64,000 bases of DNA from Anaerolineae bacterium. GTDB lineage: Bacteria > Chloroflexota > Anaerolineae > Aggregatilineales > Phototrophicaceae. Of this stretch, positions 16,414-25,372 are shown piece by piece (position 1 is the first letter of the stretch; each line of letters opens with the position of its first letter). The stretch lies in contig JALHNT010000019.1 in NCBI GenBank assembly GCA_022843385.1, positions 1 through 64,000 on the forward strand. Reading direction: 5' to 3'. The notes beneath the pieces were generated by a model. That model had not been told where the DNA came from. It saw nothing but the letters and a program-made list of their open reading frames with translations, and searched no databases. The position numbers and the translations under genes were made by a program.

Positions 16414-17379
16414 TTAGTACTGCTTATACCAATCACCACCCAAACCTGCTGCTGGTTGGTAGAATTTTGTCCAGGGCTTGGCATCGTCATTGGCGATTTG
16501 AATGAGCTGTTGCAGCCTTGGCACGGCTGTTTCGAGTAGAAACTTTCTACGGTCAACCGGTGACATCGTAACAGCTTCTTTCCAGATGGCGCGACCTGCC
16601 AGAAATCCGCTCGCACCGGCTCGACAGGCAATCTGCGTCTGTTCAGCAAACGTTTCAAAGGCCACACCAGCACTCAATAGCACCCAGGGAATGGTAGCAA
16701 CCGATGACAGTTCCTCACAAGATGCCTGCCAACGTGCCTTATCGGAGTCAAAGGCAACATCCACCGGGAACTCCAGCTTCAAAATGTCGGCACCCACCTT
16801 GCTAAGGCGCTTGGCAGTTTCAATTACTACCTTTGGACGTGTAGCTGCAAAAGCTGCACTTTCTTTTGAAATATTGGCGTCCAGGCTGTAGGAGAGTGGC
16901 TCTAGAAACAACGGCAAGTCATGCTGATGACATTCATCGGCCACTTGACGGATAACATTGTCGATCTCATCTGCCAGCGCGCCAGACTCAGGATGGTAAT
17001 AGGCTAGAAGCTTAACAGCGGTACCCCCCATCCGTTTGATTTTGGCGATAGTCCAGTCCGGATTGAATTGAATCTTGCGGTAAGTGGCGTCTCCGCTGTA
17101 TCCACTTTTTTCGTAAGACAGCAACAGTCCACTATTCCGCGACATTCTGAGCGCTGGAACCAAGCCATACTCTTCATCAAGCAACACGGCGCTGGCATCC
17201 TGAGAGAGTGCAGACACAATTTCACTCTTGATTTCCACAGCAATGTCATATGAAGTTCCATCTGGCAGCATCTTGCGATAAGAACCGCGCTGGTCAAATG
17301 CAAGAATTGTGAACACATCCTGTGGATTACCCGTTCTTTTTAGCCCCAACCAACGTCCCGGTGTCAGTTCAATCGGCAT
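16414..17379 (-). CDS. LacD-family aldolase (tagatose-bisphosphate / sulfofructose-phosphate aldolase type)
   Basis: The ATG at 17379 is preceded by GGAAGGAG and is preferred over an upstream in-frame start at 17442. The 321-residue class I aldolase has the Schiff-base Lys in GTAVKLLAYYHP (~residue 120) and the phosphate-binding end AGASGFLAGRAIWKEA (~275). LacD splits tagatose 1,6-bisphosphate, and YihT-type relatives split sulfofructose 1-phosphate. With the ROK and PFK-like kinases nearby it would cleave a ketohexose bisphosphate to triose phosphates. It is last in the transporter operon, after a hairpin at 17407-17443. Confidence 0.8.
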   Translation of the reverse strand: MPIELTPGRWLGLKRTGNPQDVFTILAFDQRGSYRKMLPDGTSYDIAVEIKSEIVSALSQDASAVLLDEEYGLVPALRMSRNSGLLLSYEKSGYSGDATYRKIQFNPDWTIAKIKRMGGTAVKLLAYYHPESGALADEIDNVIRQVADECHQHDLPLFLEPLSYSLDANISKESAAFAATRPKVVIETAKRLSKVGADILKLEFPVDVAFDSDKARWQASCEELSSVATIPWVLLSAGVAFETFAEQTQIACRAGASGFLAGRAIWKEAVTMSPVDRRKFLLETAVPRLQQLIQIANDDAKPWTKFYQPAAGLGGDWYKQY

Positions 17380-17406
17380 CAATAAGCTCCTTCCAATTAC
17401 AATAGA

Positions 17407-17443
17407 GGTGGCAACTATCGATCTCTTCAACGATAGCACCACC
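17407..17443 (-). repeat. Intercistronic hairpin between transporter ATPase and aldolase genes
   Basis: GGTGG...CTATCG pairs with CGATAG...CCACC (5 + 6 bp with a small internal loop). No strong T run follows, so it may tune expression or RNA processing rather than terminate. Confidence 0.45.
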
Positions 17444-17460
17444 GAAAATGCTGTCCGAAT

Positions 17461-18216
17461 TTACAATTCTGATCCGCCTACCATGTGCGTGACCAGAAGC
17501 TCAACCGTCGCTTCGCTGCGGGGGACATTTGCCACCACACGCCCGCGTCGCATGACCACCATTCGATCAGCTACTTCCATCACATCATGCATGGTATGGC
17601 TGATAAATATGACCGGAACCCCCTCGTTTCGCAGAGTCTTTACGGTTGCCAACACTTTCCTTTGCTCTGGCACGCCAAGTGCTGCGGTTGGTTCATCCAT
17701 GATGACCAGCTGGGCATTCCAATATAATGCTCGTGCAATCGCAACCGCTTGTCGCTGGCCGCCAGAGAGATTTACCAGTTTCTGCTTAAGGGATGGAATA
17801 TGTATATCAAGGCGATCAAGCACTTTGGTCGCCTCTGTTCGCATAAACTCATCATCAGTTACTGGCAAAAGGCCAAGGAACCTGCGCTTCTTCTCGCGAC
17901 CAAGGAAGACATTTGCACCGACATCAAGATTTTCAGCTAACGCTAAATCCTGATAGATGGTCTGAATGCCGTATTCGCGGATTTCAGCAGGAGTAGATGA
18001 TCGAAGGTCGCGGTCATTAAAGGTGATGGCACCTTGTTCTGATTTGTAGACTCCTGATATGCACTTGATGAGAGTGGATTTCCCAGCACCGTTGTCGCCA
18101 AGAAGTGCTACGACTTCACCCCTGTACACCGCAAAATCAACATTATTGAGCGCAGTTAAGCCACCGAAGAACTTGGAAACGCCGCTGACACGAAGGATAG
18201 GCTGGTCGCTATGCAT
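17461..18216 (-). CDS. Sugar ABC transporter ATP-binding protein
   Basis: This 251-residue single ATPase domain has Walker A GDNGAGKST (~residue 38), signature LSGGQRQAVAIAR (~150) and Walker B LVIMDEPTAAL (~170). It is half the length of RbsA/XylG-type double ATPases, so a homodimer probably drives the transporter. Its start overlaps the permease gene stop by 8 bases. It powers uptake through the membrane protein encoded just upstream. Confidence 0.92.
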   Translation of the reverse strand: MHSDQPILRVSGVSKFFGGLTALNNVDFAVYRGEVVALLGDNGAGKSTLIKCISGVYKSEQGAITFNDRDLRSSTPAEIREYGIQTIYQDLALAENLDVGANVFLGREKKRRFLGLLPVTDDEFMRTEATKVLDRLDIHIPSLKQKLVNLSGGQRQAVAIARALYWNAQLVIMDEPTAALGVPEQRKVLATVKTLRNEGVPVIFISHTMHDVMEVADRMVVMRRGRVVANVPRSEATVELLVTHMVGGSEL

Positions 18217-19318
18217 TTGCCTTTAGCCTTTCCAGTGCTGCCTGAGCTTGATTGACAAGGACGGCGACAATGATTACAACACCGACTACCACAAACTGCC
18301 AGAGCGGATTGACATTAAGGATGACGAGGCCATTCGACAGCACATTGATGATGAGCGCGCCGATCACCGCACCGCGCACTGTTCCCTCACCACCGAATAA
18401 GCTGGTTCCACCGATCACTACAGCAGCGACAGACTGAAGGAGCGCCGCCTCAGCCGCATTCGGTGCGCCTGCCGTGAAGCGAAAAGTATGCAGAACTCCA
18501 GCGATTCCAGCGGTAAAGGCAGCCAGGACATAAATCCAGACCAGGTGATTGCGGACGTTGATACCGGAACGTATCGCGGCATCCTGATTACCGCCAATCG
18601 CATAAGTGTGGCGTCCAAACTGCATACGGCTAAGGACAAAAGCGAAGATCACAACGACGATAGCCGTGATGATGACCGGATAAGGCAATAATCCAGCGAC
18701 TCCGCGACTGATTTCAGGAGGTAAATCGGCTGGTCGGCTGAACAAGGTTACACCCTGTTGCGGTATCCACCACAGCAGGCTGCCGTTACCAATGCCTCGC
18801 AGAGTCCCTTGAAGTGCCGGTGGCAAGTTACCAATGATCTGTTGACCATCGGTCAAGAGAAACGCCGCGCCGCGTACAATACCAAACATACCCAGCGTAG
18901 CAATAAATGGTGGCACCTTTATTCGGGCAACGAGTATACCATTGATAAAGCCTGGGATGAGAGAAACAGCCAGTGCCATCACCACACCGATAAACATCGC
19001 AAGACCCACATCGGTTCCACCGATTACGAGATCACGCATTGCACGTGCACAAATGACAGATGCAAGTCCTACCGTCCAGCCAATGCTCAGATCGATACCA
19101 GACGTAATGACCACATAAGTCTGCCCAATTGCCATCAGGGCAACCATCGTGCTGGTGACAAGAACATTAGAGAAATTAGCCAGAGTCAAGAAGCCGCGCC
19201 CGGTCACAGAGAAAAAAATCACCATTAGGAGCAAAAAGATATACGCCCAACTTCGCGCAATGAAGTCGAGGGTTTGATCGCGATTGAATGAAGTCTTCAT
19301 GTTGGAGGATGTGCCCAT
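18209..19318 (-). CDS. Ribose/xylose-type ABC transporter permease
   Basis: The 369-residue integral membrane protein has about ten hydrophobic segments. VITSGIDLSIGWTVGL (~residue 75) and NQDAAIRSGINV (~230) are hallmarks of the carbohydrate branched-chain-type permeases (RbsC/XylH). GAAGG precedes the ATG. It forms the channel for the periplasmic-type binding protein encoded 153 bases upstream; the gap contains a hairpin that probably lowers permease expression relative to the binding protein. Confidence 0.92.
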   Translation of the reverse strand: MGTSSNMKTSFNRDQTLDFIARSWAYIFLLLMVIFFSVTGRGFLTLANFSNVLVTSTMVALMAIGQTYVVITSGIDLSIGWTVGLASVICARAMRDLVIGGTDVGLAMFIGVVMALAVSLIPGFINGILVARIKVPPFIATLGMFGIVRGAAFLLTDGQQIIGNLPPALQGTLRGIGNGSLLWWIPQQGVTLFSRPADLPPEISRGVAGLLPYPVIITAIVVVIFAFVLSRMQFGRHTYAIGGNQDAAIRSGINVRNHLVWIYVLAAFTAGIAGVLHTFRFTAGAPNAAEAALLQSVAAVVIGGTSLFGGEGTVRGAVIGALIINVLSNGLVILNVNPLWQFVVVGVVIIVAVLVNQAQAALERLKANA

Positions 19319-19422
19319 GCTGGAGCCTTCGATGTCTGAAAGTCAGTCAGCGGAACAGAGACGTCGATTGGCTTGGCTTGCTCAAGAAAATAGGTCTACT
19401 GCTATAGATCAGCAACAAAGAA

Positions 19423-19452
19423 GGAAAGGCAGATACACAGTTCTGCCTTTCC
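19423..19452 (-). terminator. Attenuating hairpin between binding-protein and permease genes
   Basis: GGAAAGGCAG and CTGCCTTTCC form a perfect 10-bp stem. On the minus strand it follows the binding-protein stop by 20 bases and is followed by TTCTTTGTTG. This position usually gives more binding protein than membrane components. Confidence 0.6.
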
Positions 19453-19471
19453 CCGTTGTATAGCTTATGAA

Positions 19472-20446
19472 TCAGCCAGTGTAGATGAATTTGGCGTTAT
19501 TCGGATCATCCACGTTTTCACTGGTGAAGACGAAATAGCCGGTAGGCAACCGCTTCGGAACGGAGGTGTAGCCACGCACATTTGCCATTTGCATAACCAC
19601 GCCGAGGTAGCCCATATCGGCAGGTTTCTGAGCGATGACGATGGAGACCGTACCGTCACGCAGGTAGCCAATGTTCTCTTCTGAAGCATCGAACAAGGCA
19701 ACCTGTACCGCGCCAGCCAGTCCAGCGTTCTGAATGGCTGCGCCAGCGCCGAGGGCACCAAATGTGTTGGTGGCGAACATGCCTGTGATGTCCGGGTTAG
19801 CCTGCAACACTGCCGCCGTCTGCTGTTGAGCGGTGTTGGCATCATTCTCGTTGTAGTCTACCCGTACCACTTCCAGACCACGCGCCGCAGCCGCTTCCAC
19901 ACACCCCTGTTCGCGCTGATCGGTGGTGCTGATCCCCGGACGCACATTCTGGATGTAGATTTTGGCACCCTCACCCAGGGCGTCGGCAAGAGCATTGCAG
20001 GCGATACGTCCACCCTCAACATTGTCAGAACCAACGTAGCTCAGAGGGAATGTGACAGGGCCAGCGGCATAATCGCCATCACCGATGAAGGTATCCACCG
20101 TGATGACTGGAATGCCGGCGTCATTGGCTTTTTGCAGAACTGGGATCGACTGTTCCTTGTCGTTCGGTGCCGTCACCAGCGCGTCGATGTCACCGCGCGC
20201 GATCAACGCTTCGATGATCGGCACGGAGAACTGCACGTTGAACTGCTCTGGATCCTGCTGAATAACTTCGACACCCATATCCGAAGCCGCTTGATTTACG
20301 CCACGCGACATGGTGATGTAGAACGGATCGGGGTTTACGCCTGGGACAAAGGCGATGGTGTAGGAGTCTGATTGGGCAGATGTGATGGGAAGGATGGCTA
20401 TCGACAAAAGGGCGAGTGTCAAGACCAGGATGATCGTTTTCTTCAT
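19472..20446 (-). CDS. Sugar-binding protein of the ribose-type ABC transporter
   Basis: A signal peptide (MKKTIILVLTLALLSIAI, cleavage near ITSAQ) is followed by a two-lobed periplasmic-binding-protein fold of the LacI/RbsB class: FVPGVNPDPFYITMSRG, DALVTAPND, YVGSDNVEGGRIAC and FDASEENIGYLRDG. There is no lipobox Cys. AGAAGAGG precedes the ATG. First gene of the minus-strand sugar operon, divergent from the PFK-like gene. The sugar is not predictable; ketohexose or pentose binders share this fold. Confidence 0.9.
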   Translation of the reverse strand: MKKTIILVLTLALLSIAILPITSAQSDSYTIAFVPGVNPDPFYITMSRGVNQAASDMGVEVIQQDPEQFNVQFSVPIIEALIARGDIDALVTAPNDKEQSIPVLQKANDAGIPVITVDTFIGDGDYAAGPVTFPLSYVGSDNVEGGRIACNALADALGEGAKIYIQNVRPGISTTDQREQGCVEAAAARGLEVVRVDYNENDANTAQQQTAAVLQANPDITGMFATNTFGALGAGAAIQNAGLAGAVQVALFDASEENIGYLRDGTVSIVIAQKPADMGYLGVVMQMANVRGYTSVPKRLPTGYFVFTSENVDDPNNAKFIYTG

Positions 20447-20520
20447 GTAAGCCTCTTCTAATCCGAACGAAATAATTGAGAAGGCAAATCAACATGTTTT
20501 GCGGATCAAGGATCTCCTTT

Positions 20521-20646
20521 CATGAGCGAGGAAACGATTTCTCATGATGAGGGAGAGTTTACTGAGGTTTGGCGGTTCTGTCAACCGAGTCGCATTTTCG
20601 AATTGAATGCTTCATAATCGCAATATTGATTATTTTGAGGTAAGGA
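20521..20646. promoter_or_regulatory. Divergent control region of the sugar module
   Basis: Between the binding-protein and PFK-like genes are GAAACGATTTC (20531-20541), resembling a LacI-family half-site pair, nested in CATGAG...CTCATG (20521-20546), and TAATC...GATTA (20615-20632). AAGGAG (20641-20646) is the ribosome site of the PFK-like gene. No regulator gene of the LacI type is in the window. Confidence 0.35.
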
Positions 20647-20652
20647 GTTCTT

Positions 20653-21624
20653 GTGAGAACCCTATGCGTTGTCAGCGGCGGTGACGCCCCTGGGATCAAC
20701 ACCTTGCTTGCCCACTACACTGCAAATGCGAACGAACACGGCGATGCCGTCCTGGGGGCATCGGGTGGCTTTCCTGGATTGCTGGAAGGTCGCCTAGGTC
20801 CGCTGGATTTTGACACTCTCATCCCTTGGATCGGACGTGCTGGATGCGTACTGCAATCGAGTCGTGATCCGGTGCTGAAAGATCATTCGTCTCAAGCCCA
20901 GATCAAGAAAGTCCTTGCGGAGCATCAGATTGACAATATACTGTTGTTCGGCGGTAATGGAACGCTGCGGTATATTCCTCCCCTGCTCCAAGAATGGAAT
21001 ATCTCTTGCGTTAGCATACCAACAACCATTGACAACGATGTGCCTGGAACTGACCTATCACTGGGATTCGACTCAGCTTGCAATTATGCTATCCAGACCA
21101 TTGATGGCATCCTGGCAACTGCCCACGCATTACGTGGACGAATCTTTATGGTCGAGACGCTTGGCGGCAATTGTGGTCATATCGCCCTCGCAGTTGCAGA
21201 ATCCTCATGCGCCCACGTTGTGATCCTCCCCGAATACGAGTACACCGATGAATGGTTACAAAATCGCCTGTTACATGCCATCGAGCGTTTCGGCTATGCC
21301 CTCATCGTGATCGGCGAAGGTGCTCGCGGTGCACGGACGCTCGCGGATGAGATCCCGCAATGGATTGGTTATCGTATGCGTGATGTACGACTGGGTCATG
21401 CTCAACGTGGTGCGATTCCGTCCCACCGAGATCGTCAATTGGCTGCCAAGATGGCCCATTGCGCTGCTCAGTCACTCAGGTCGGGTACCACCGCAGGAAC
21501 CGTAGTTGTGCGGCAAGGAAGCATTGTAATCACAGCAGAACCCCTTCCCGAAGAATCGGTCCTTCCAGACAAAGCAGTGTACAACATGATAAACGGGTTC
21601 AATGATGAGCCTACTGGCAGTTGA
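20653..21624 (+). CDS. PfkA-family phosphofructokinase with altered ATP/Mg site
   Basis: The GTG start follows AAGGAG. The 323-residue protein aligns with E. coli PfkA: VVSGGDAPGIN, PTTIDNDVPGTD with the catalytic Asp127 equivalent, and counterparts of the fructose-6-phosphate residues Arg162, Glu222, Arg243, His249 and Arg252 (RIFMVET, IGEGA, RDVRLGHAQRG). Unusual are GGNGT in place of GGDGS (Asp103 to Asn), and VETLGGNCG in place of VEVMGRYCG. Likely role is 1-phosphorylation of a ketohexose 6-phosphate ahead of the LacD aldolase. It overlaps the ROK kinase gene by 23 bases. Confidence 0.82.
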   Translation: MRTLCVVSGGDAPGINTLLAHYTANANEHGDAVLGASGGFPGLLEGRLGPLDFDTLIPWIGRAGCVLQSSRDPVLKDHSSQAQIKKVLAEHQIDNILLFGGNGTLRYIPPLLQEWNISCVSIPTTIDNDVPGTDLSLGFDSACNYAIQTIDGILATAHALRGRIFMVETLGGNCGHIALAVAESSCAHVVILPEYEYTDEWLQNRLLHAIERFGYALIVIGEGARGARTLADEIPQWIGYRMRDVRLGHAQRGAIPSHRDRQLAAKMAHCAAQSLRSGTTAGTVVVRQGSIVITAEPLPEESVLPDKAVYNMINGFNDEPTGS

Positions 21625-22540
21625 CTTTGGTGGCACACGAACACGAGTAGCTCTCTTTTCATCTGAGCTGCAACTCATTCGGCGTGACGAGATGCCATCA
21701 CAGGTCAATGATGCTCCTGATAAAGTCGTTCAGCGCATCATCGACCTATGCCATTCCGTTGCACATGATATTTCAGATCTGGATGCAATCGGCATTGCTG
21801 CTCCGGGGCCACTCGACCCTCAAAACGGTATTATCTATCATGCTTTCACCCTTCCTGGATGGCGTCAATTTCCTATCGGTCGATTGCTCAGTAATGGGCT
21901 GAAGCAAAAGCCTGTTTTCTTGCAGAATGATGGAAATCTGGCAGCGTTGGCGGAATACCATCTGGGAAGCGGCGCTGGCATGAACCCGTTGATATACCTC
22001 ACTATCAGTACGGGAATTGGTGGGGGCATTATCATTGACGGGAAGCTATTTTCTGGCTGGAACGACATGGCAGCCGAGCCAGGCCATCAGCGCTTTGTGT
22101 CACCAGATGGTTCAATCAGGCGACTGGAAGAAATGGCTTCGGGAACAGGTGTTGCTCGTCTGGCACAAGAACGACTGTTGACGACAAAACAACCCTCGAT
22201 ACTACGAGAAAGTGCCGATATTGACGGGAAAAGTGTTGGTGAAGCAGCACAACAGGGTGATTGGTTAGCGTTGGAGGTGGTCGCGGAAGCAGGTAAATGG
22301 TTGGGACTGGGGCTGCTCAATCTGATCCACCTTTTTAACCCGGAAGTAATCGTGCTAGGCGGAAGCGTGACACAGCTTGGAGATATAATCCTTTCGCCGG
22401 CTCGGATGGTGATCCAGCAACATGTTCTTCATCCGCGCTTTTATGCGCCTGATCTCATTCGCCTGACGCAGCTTGGCGATGATGTCTGCCTGTATGGCGC
22501 AGCTTATCAAGCCCAACAACAACTTCTGCAATCGTCATGA
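21602..22540 (+). CDS. ROK-family sugar kinase
   Basis: The 312-residue protein has the ATP-binding DFGGTRTRVALF at the N-terminus, IGIAAPGPLD, the catalytic Asp in QNDGNLAALAE (~residue 112) and STGIGGGIIIDG. The Cys-rich zinc motif of classical ROK glucokinases and repressors is missing (the region reads EPGHQRFVSPDG), and there is no N-terminal DNA-binding domain. It probably 6-phosphorylates the imported sugar; coupled to the PFK-like gene. Confidence 0.85.
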   Translation: MMSLLAVDFGGTRTRVALFSSELQLIRRDEMPSQVNDAPDKVVQRIIDLCHSVAHDISDLDAIGIAAPGPLDPQNGIIYHAFTLPGWRQFPIGRLLSNGLKQKPVFLQNDGNLAALAEYHLGSGAGMNPLIYLTISTGIGGGIIIDGKLFSGWNDMAAEPGHQRFVSPDGSIRRLEEMASGTGVARLAQERLLTTKQPSILRESADIDGKSVGEAAQQGDWLALEVVAEAGKWLGLGLLNLIHLFNPEVIVLGGSVTQLGDIILSPARMVIQQHVLHPRFYAPDLIRLTQLGDDVCLYGAAYQAQQQLLQSS

Positions 22541-23359
22541 GTCTCTGATCGCCCGCGTGACATGAGCGATGATCTCCTCAGCACTTTCTTCAATCGGACG
22601 ATCTGTAACATCCAGTGTCCAGAAGCCACCGCGACGAAATATCTTGCGAGCATATTCCACCTCTTCATACAGGTCTTCCGCAGAGCTGTATGAAGATTTC
22701 ATCGATAATCCCAGTCGTTGCTGGCGAAACTGACGAAATGCCACCAATTGCCCCGGTTGAATCGACAATCCGATGACTCGACGACTGTCCACTTCAAATA
22801 GCTGATCGGGTGGGCTCATCTCACGCATCAGGGGCACATTTGCCACTCGCCAACCGTGAGTCGATATGTACATACTCAGCGGCGTCTTGCCGACACGTGA
22901 TACACCAGTCAATACGATTTCTGCCAGATGGAGTTCTTCTATTCGTCGGCCATCATCATGGTCGACTGTGTACTCCATCGCCTCGATACGGCGAAAGTAA
23001 GGCGCACGCAATCTCTGGTAAAGACCCGGTTCGCCCTTGGGTTCTAGTTCCAGCAAACGGGTCAGTTGCAAAAGTAGCGGCCCCTGCAAATCAATCGCCA
23101 TCACATTGCTATTGCGAGCCAGAGTAGTCAATGTATTACGCAGATCAGTATTGACCAGCGTATGCACAATCAATCCGTTGCTCGCCGCAGCATTGACGAC
23201 TACAGACTCAATTGCAGATATATCGCGTACTCCTGACAAAACGTAGATTGGAACATCGATCCCTGGAAACTGCGCCAGCGTTGCGCGAACAATCCGTTCA
23301 CCGCTTGTCCCCTGCCCGCCCGAAACAATATAGATGGTTGGTATTGTCATGAGGACCAT
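22535..23359 (-). CDS. PEP synthase / pyruvate phosphate dikinase regulatory protein (kinase-pyrophosphorylase)
   Basis: The 274-residue protein begins IYIVSGGQGTSGERIV and carries the P-loop GVSRVGKTPLSMY at about residue 150, the signature of the DUF299/PPSR family, which adds and removes phosphate on a Thr of PEP synthase or PPDK using ADP and phosphate. It connects glycolysis and gluconeogenesis at the PEP-pyruvate step. Neither target enzyme is in the window. It is convergent with and overlaps the ROK kinase by six bases. An internal ATG at 23350 is an equally good start. Confidence 0.88.
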   Translation of the reverse strand: MVLMTIPTIYIVSGGQGTSGERIVRATLAQFPGIDVPIYVLSGVRDISAIESVVVNAAASNGLIVHTLVNTDLRNTLTTLARNSNVMAIDLQGPLLLQLTRLLELEPKGEPGLYQRLRAPYFRRIEAMEYTVDHDDGRRIEELHLAEIVLTGVSRVGKTPLSMYISTHGWRVANVPLMREMSPPDQLFEVDSRRVIGLSIQPGQLVAFRQFRQQRLGLSMKSSYSSAEDLYEEVEYARKIFRRGGFWTLDVTDRPIEESAEEIIAHVTRAIRDS

Positions 23360-23432
23360 TCACTGATGATATTCACCAAAACTTCAACATAGTCTATGTC
23401 ACAGTTGCGTTGAATCCGTAGGACGCTTTGCA

Positions 23433-24182
23433 TCAGTTTTGCCCGTCATTCATAATGGGCGGAATTGTAACTTCGACAGGGTGCGCTTGCTTGGTCGCAG
23501 CTAATGTGTAGACAAACGTCGCATCCGCCTTCCACCAGCCGTAGAGTCGGTTTGGCGCTTCTGCTATCCTCTGAGTGTCTACCGTGATTTCCAGTGGTTT
23601 CCACTGATCTTCTGTCCAGGTAAAGCGACAATCCATAGTGCGACTGTCAACAGTCAGGCCGCATTGCAGGGTCTTCAATCCAGACTCTTTGGCGCTCCAG
23701 ATAACAGTAATCGCCACATGGCGTTGACGCTCTGGCAGATCCGTCAACCGAATTTGTTCGGCAGGAGTAAAGAAATCTTCGACAAATGCAACCTGTCGCG
23801 CCTCAATGCGCTCTATGTCCACCCCAATACTTCCTATGTCAGATAGAGCACAGAAAGCGCGATCGGCACTGTGGCTGATCGATAGCGACCAGTCTCGATA
23901 GTCCGCCAGATATGGCGCACCATTCGGATTGGTCGCTATCTCGATCTCGTTCAGGTCACTTTCAGCACATGAGCCAAGTACTGCTTGAGCAAGATGTTTG
24001 GCTGTCCAACGTCCCAACAACCAATCACGACGGCGCTTCTCTACCGTGAACGTCTCGCAGCGTCGCTGCTCAGAAACACTCAGCAGACCCGGTGGCATGA
24101 CAGCCCGTGCCAGATCAGGGTGAGCGCTCAGGGTTTGGGTAAGCCAGTAGATCATCAGCCATCCATCTAGATGGGACACCAT
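23433..24182 (-). CDS. Sfp-type 4'-phosphopantetheinyl transferase
   Basis: The 249-residue enzyme attaches phosphopantetheine to carrier proteins. It has RRDWLLGRWTAKHLA, LSISHS, the Mg-binding IGVDIERIEAR (~residue 118) and WSAKESGLK (~165), all in the expected order. It lies 20 bases downstream of the megasynthase reading frame and is almost certainly dedicated to its ACP-like domains. Those domains carry Thr instead of Ser at the attachment position, so its acceptor chemistry deserves testing. Confidence 0.9.
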   Translation of the reverse strand: MVSHLDGWLMIYWLTQTLSAHPDLARAVMPPGLLSVSEQRRCETFTVEKRRRDWLLGRWTAKHLAQAVLGSCAESDLNEIEIATNPNGAPYLADYRDWSLSISHSADRAFCALSDIGSIGVDIERIEARQVAFVEDFFTPAEQIRLTDLPERQRHVAITVIWSAKESGLKTLQCGLTVDSRTMDCRFTWTEDQWKPLEITVDTQRIAEAPNRLYGWWKADATFVYTLAATKQAHPVEVTIPPIMNDGQN

Positions 24183-24202
24183 GAATATCCCATCACATTT
24201 GA

Positions 24203-25372
24203 CTAGAGCTTTACCGGATTACGCAACCGGACAGTTCGATAACCGGTCAACCGGACATATACCCTGCCCTGCTCATCAACCACATCAACATCAAAGTGTT
24301 TACCGTCGTCGATAGGCTGGGCAATTGCGTACAGTCGTTGCCCTTCTGCGTCGGCGGGATCGCGATAGGCAATGACCGAAGCAATTGACAGCGGCAATGC
24401 CAGTGCCCCTTTGGTCTTCATCTCCCAGATGCCAGCTGTCTGAAAAGCCAGTTCGATTAAACGCGGCGACATCAGAGACATCGATTCTGCTGGATGTGTA
24501 TTCGGTGGCAGCCCTTCGGCCATTAAGCCAATGGCACAATCTCCGCTCACCGTTGCCCGCTCCAGCACGTGATAGGCCGGACCATGGAAATATACCTTGT
24601 AAATGTCAGCAGCCATAATTGGCAGTCCATCAGTGAGTGGCTTGAACTCAATGGATGGGAACTCAGGCACATCCTTACCCAACCGAATCTTGGCACGGAA
24701 ATGTGTACGTGTCTGTGTTTCACCAGTCGCAAGAGTTCTCGCTGATCGCAGTTGCACCTGCGCCAAAATAGTCTCAGCATCAACAAGCTGTGGAGTGGCA
24801 GAGAGAAGGAGTGTTTGCGCCTCCATACGATAGAACTTGAACGGACTATCAAACTGCTCCTGTTCTACTGCTAAGACACGATAACCTGGAGCAACCAGCG
24901 CAGCAAGTTGGGCAAAGGCTTCTGTTCCCATTACCCCTGGCAGCAAAGGAGTGCCATCCATCGCATGATCGTACAGGAACGGTTGCACAGTGGGGTCGAG
25001 CGTCGTTTCGACCTGCCACCCACCGTACAGTGGAACGCCGATCACCTTCCCTAGCATGACCGCTGGCGGCACAATGCGTTCCAATTGCTCATTCATGATG
25101 TCAGGATTCAGTCCACCATTGGGATCCAATTCCTGTGTCAGGATGCCGAGCTTGCCGCCCACCAACACCTCACCACGAAATCCCCCAGCAACTAGCTCGC
25201 GTCGAACTGTCGGGATGCCAGACTCAGGTGGAGCACTTCGATGCCGGCCATCTCCATGATCTTTGGAATGGAACCCCGCGTTGCCATCCCAATGCCACCC
25301 CAGGCTGTCCAGTCGATGGCAATCCCACGTGTCTGCGGACGTGTACGACGGAAGGAACTCGTCAACTTGCAT
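24203..25372 (-). CDS. C-terminal part of the megasynthase (KR end and dehydratase domain), frame-shifted from the main ORF
   Basis: Only the part below about 25230 reads as real protein; the first ~47 residues of this frame are an out-of-frame overlap with the KR. From [13 protein letters not shown] on it continues the KR of the upstream ORF, then enters a hot-dog dehydratase domain with the catalytic His in [14 protein letters not shown] (residue ~2678 of the restored protein) and [13 protein letters not shown] as the second-half motif. Restoring one base near 25230 gives a single 24203-32997 gene of 2931 residues. If the frameshift is genuine, this piece would be a separate or untranslated DH. 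Confidence 0.75.
   Translation of the reverse strand: MQVDEFLPSYTSADTWDCHRLDSLGWHWDGNAGFHSKDHGDGRHRSAPPESGIPTVRRELVAGGFRGEVLVGGKLGILTQELDPNGGLNPDIMNEQLERIVPPAVMLGKVIGVPLYGGWQVETTLDPTVQPFLYDHAMDGTPLLPGVMGTEAFAQLAALVAPGYRVLAVEQEQFDSPFKFYRMEAQTLLLSATPQLVDAETILAQVQLRSARTLATGETQTRTHFRAKIRLGKDVPEFPSIEFKPLTDGLPIMAADIYKVYFHGPAYHVLERATVSGDCAIGLMAEGLPPNTHPAESMSLMSPRLIELAFQTAGIWEMKTKGALALPLSIASVIAYRDPADAEGQRLYAIAQPIDDGKHFDVDVVDEQGRVYVRLTGYRTVRLRNPVKL

Noticed and set aside
24203-25372. An independent dehydratase gene starting at 25372
   Set aside because: Its first ~47 residues are an out-of-frame reading of the KR; homology begins only at the presumed frameshift.
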